Below are positions 5,710 through 5,716 of a stretch of 5,716 nucleotides of DNA, piece after piece. Every line of letters begins with the position of its first letter. The first letter of the stretch is position 1. Both the position numbers and the translations under genes were made by a program. Source of the stretch: an uncultured Gemmatimonadota bacterium (GTDB taxonomy: Bacteria; Gemmatimonadota; Gemmatimonadetes; Gemmatimonadales; Gemmatimonadaceae); the NCBI GenBank assembly GCA_946887155.1, contig CAMPKM010000217.1, positions 1 to 5,716 of the forward strand, written 5' to 3'. A model generated the notes under the pieces. It ran no database searches. It saw only the letters and a program-made list of their open reading frames with translations, and was not told where the DNA came from.

Positions 5710-5716
5710 CGGCGAT

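Noticed and set aside
1..5716. Mobile element, CRISPR array, phage genes or attachment sites
   Set aside because: I see no transposase or integrase motifs, no terminal inverted repeats with target duplications, no regularly spaced direct repeats and no tRNA gene in the window.

Overview
This is a GC-rich bacterial window with five complete genes and one permease gene that looks broken at its 5' end. The nearest fit is Gemmatimonadota, with Acidobacteriota as the alternative. Three things point there: a serine/threonine kinase with the N-terminal wording GRYTIEREIGRGGMATVYLARD fused through one membrane helix to a TolB/PD40-type propeller, an FtsX/MacB-like permease of the kind these phyla carry in many copies, and high G+C with very rare TTA codons. 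This placement is an inference from style, not from a marker gene.

Layout. Positions 57-2648 (+) encode the membrane receptor-like kinase. A 206-base gap holds a weak terminator-like hairpin and the ribosome binding site of the next gene. Positions 2855-3268 (+) encode a YciI/DGPF-domain protein. It ends tail to tail with a leftward operon, with only 3 bases between the two stop codons. That operon reads, in order of transcription, a 56-residue DUF1059 protein (4543-4373), a YiiM-like MOSC protein (4380-3820) and a TetR-family repressor (3823-3272). Its genes overlap by 8 and 4 bases, so translational coupling is likely. Upstream of it lies a perfect 20-base inverted repeat, placed between a consensus -35 (TTGACA) and a plausible -10. 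Further right, positions 5700-4639 (-) encode the C-terminal half of an FtsX/MacB-type ABC permease. It has an in-frame TAG just upstream of its first start codons.

How the genes may work together. The best-supported unit is the self-contained DUF1059-MOSC-TetR operon. The repressor is encoded last and probably acts on the palindrome in its own promoter. MOSC proteins related to YiiM are linked to detoxification of N-hydroxylated bases, and the TetR protein has a cysteine in an FRGCPF segment of its ligand domain. A small inducible stress or detoxification module is therefore a reasonable hypothesis, but the inducer and the DUF1059 role are unknown. The kinase, the YciI-like protein and the permease show no clear functional tie to the operon.

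Two sequence-level oddities stand out. Every TTA leucine codon found in the window's genes lies inside the same heptamer CGTTAGG. The permease reading frame lacks the N-terminal membrane helix expected of the family.
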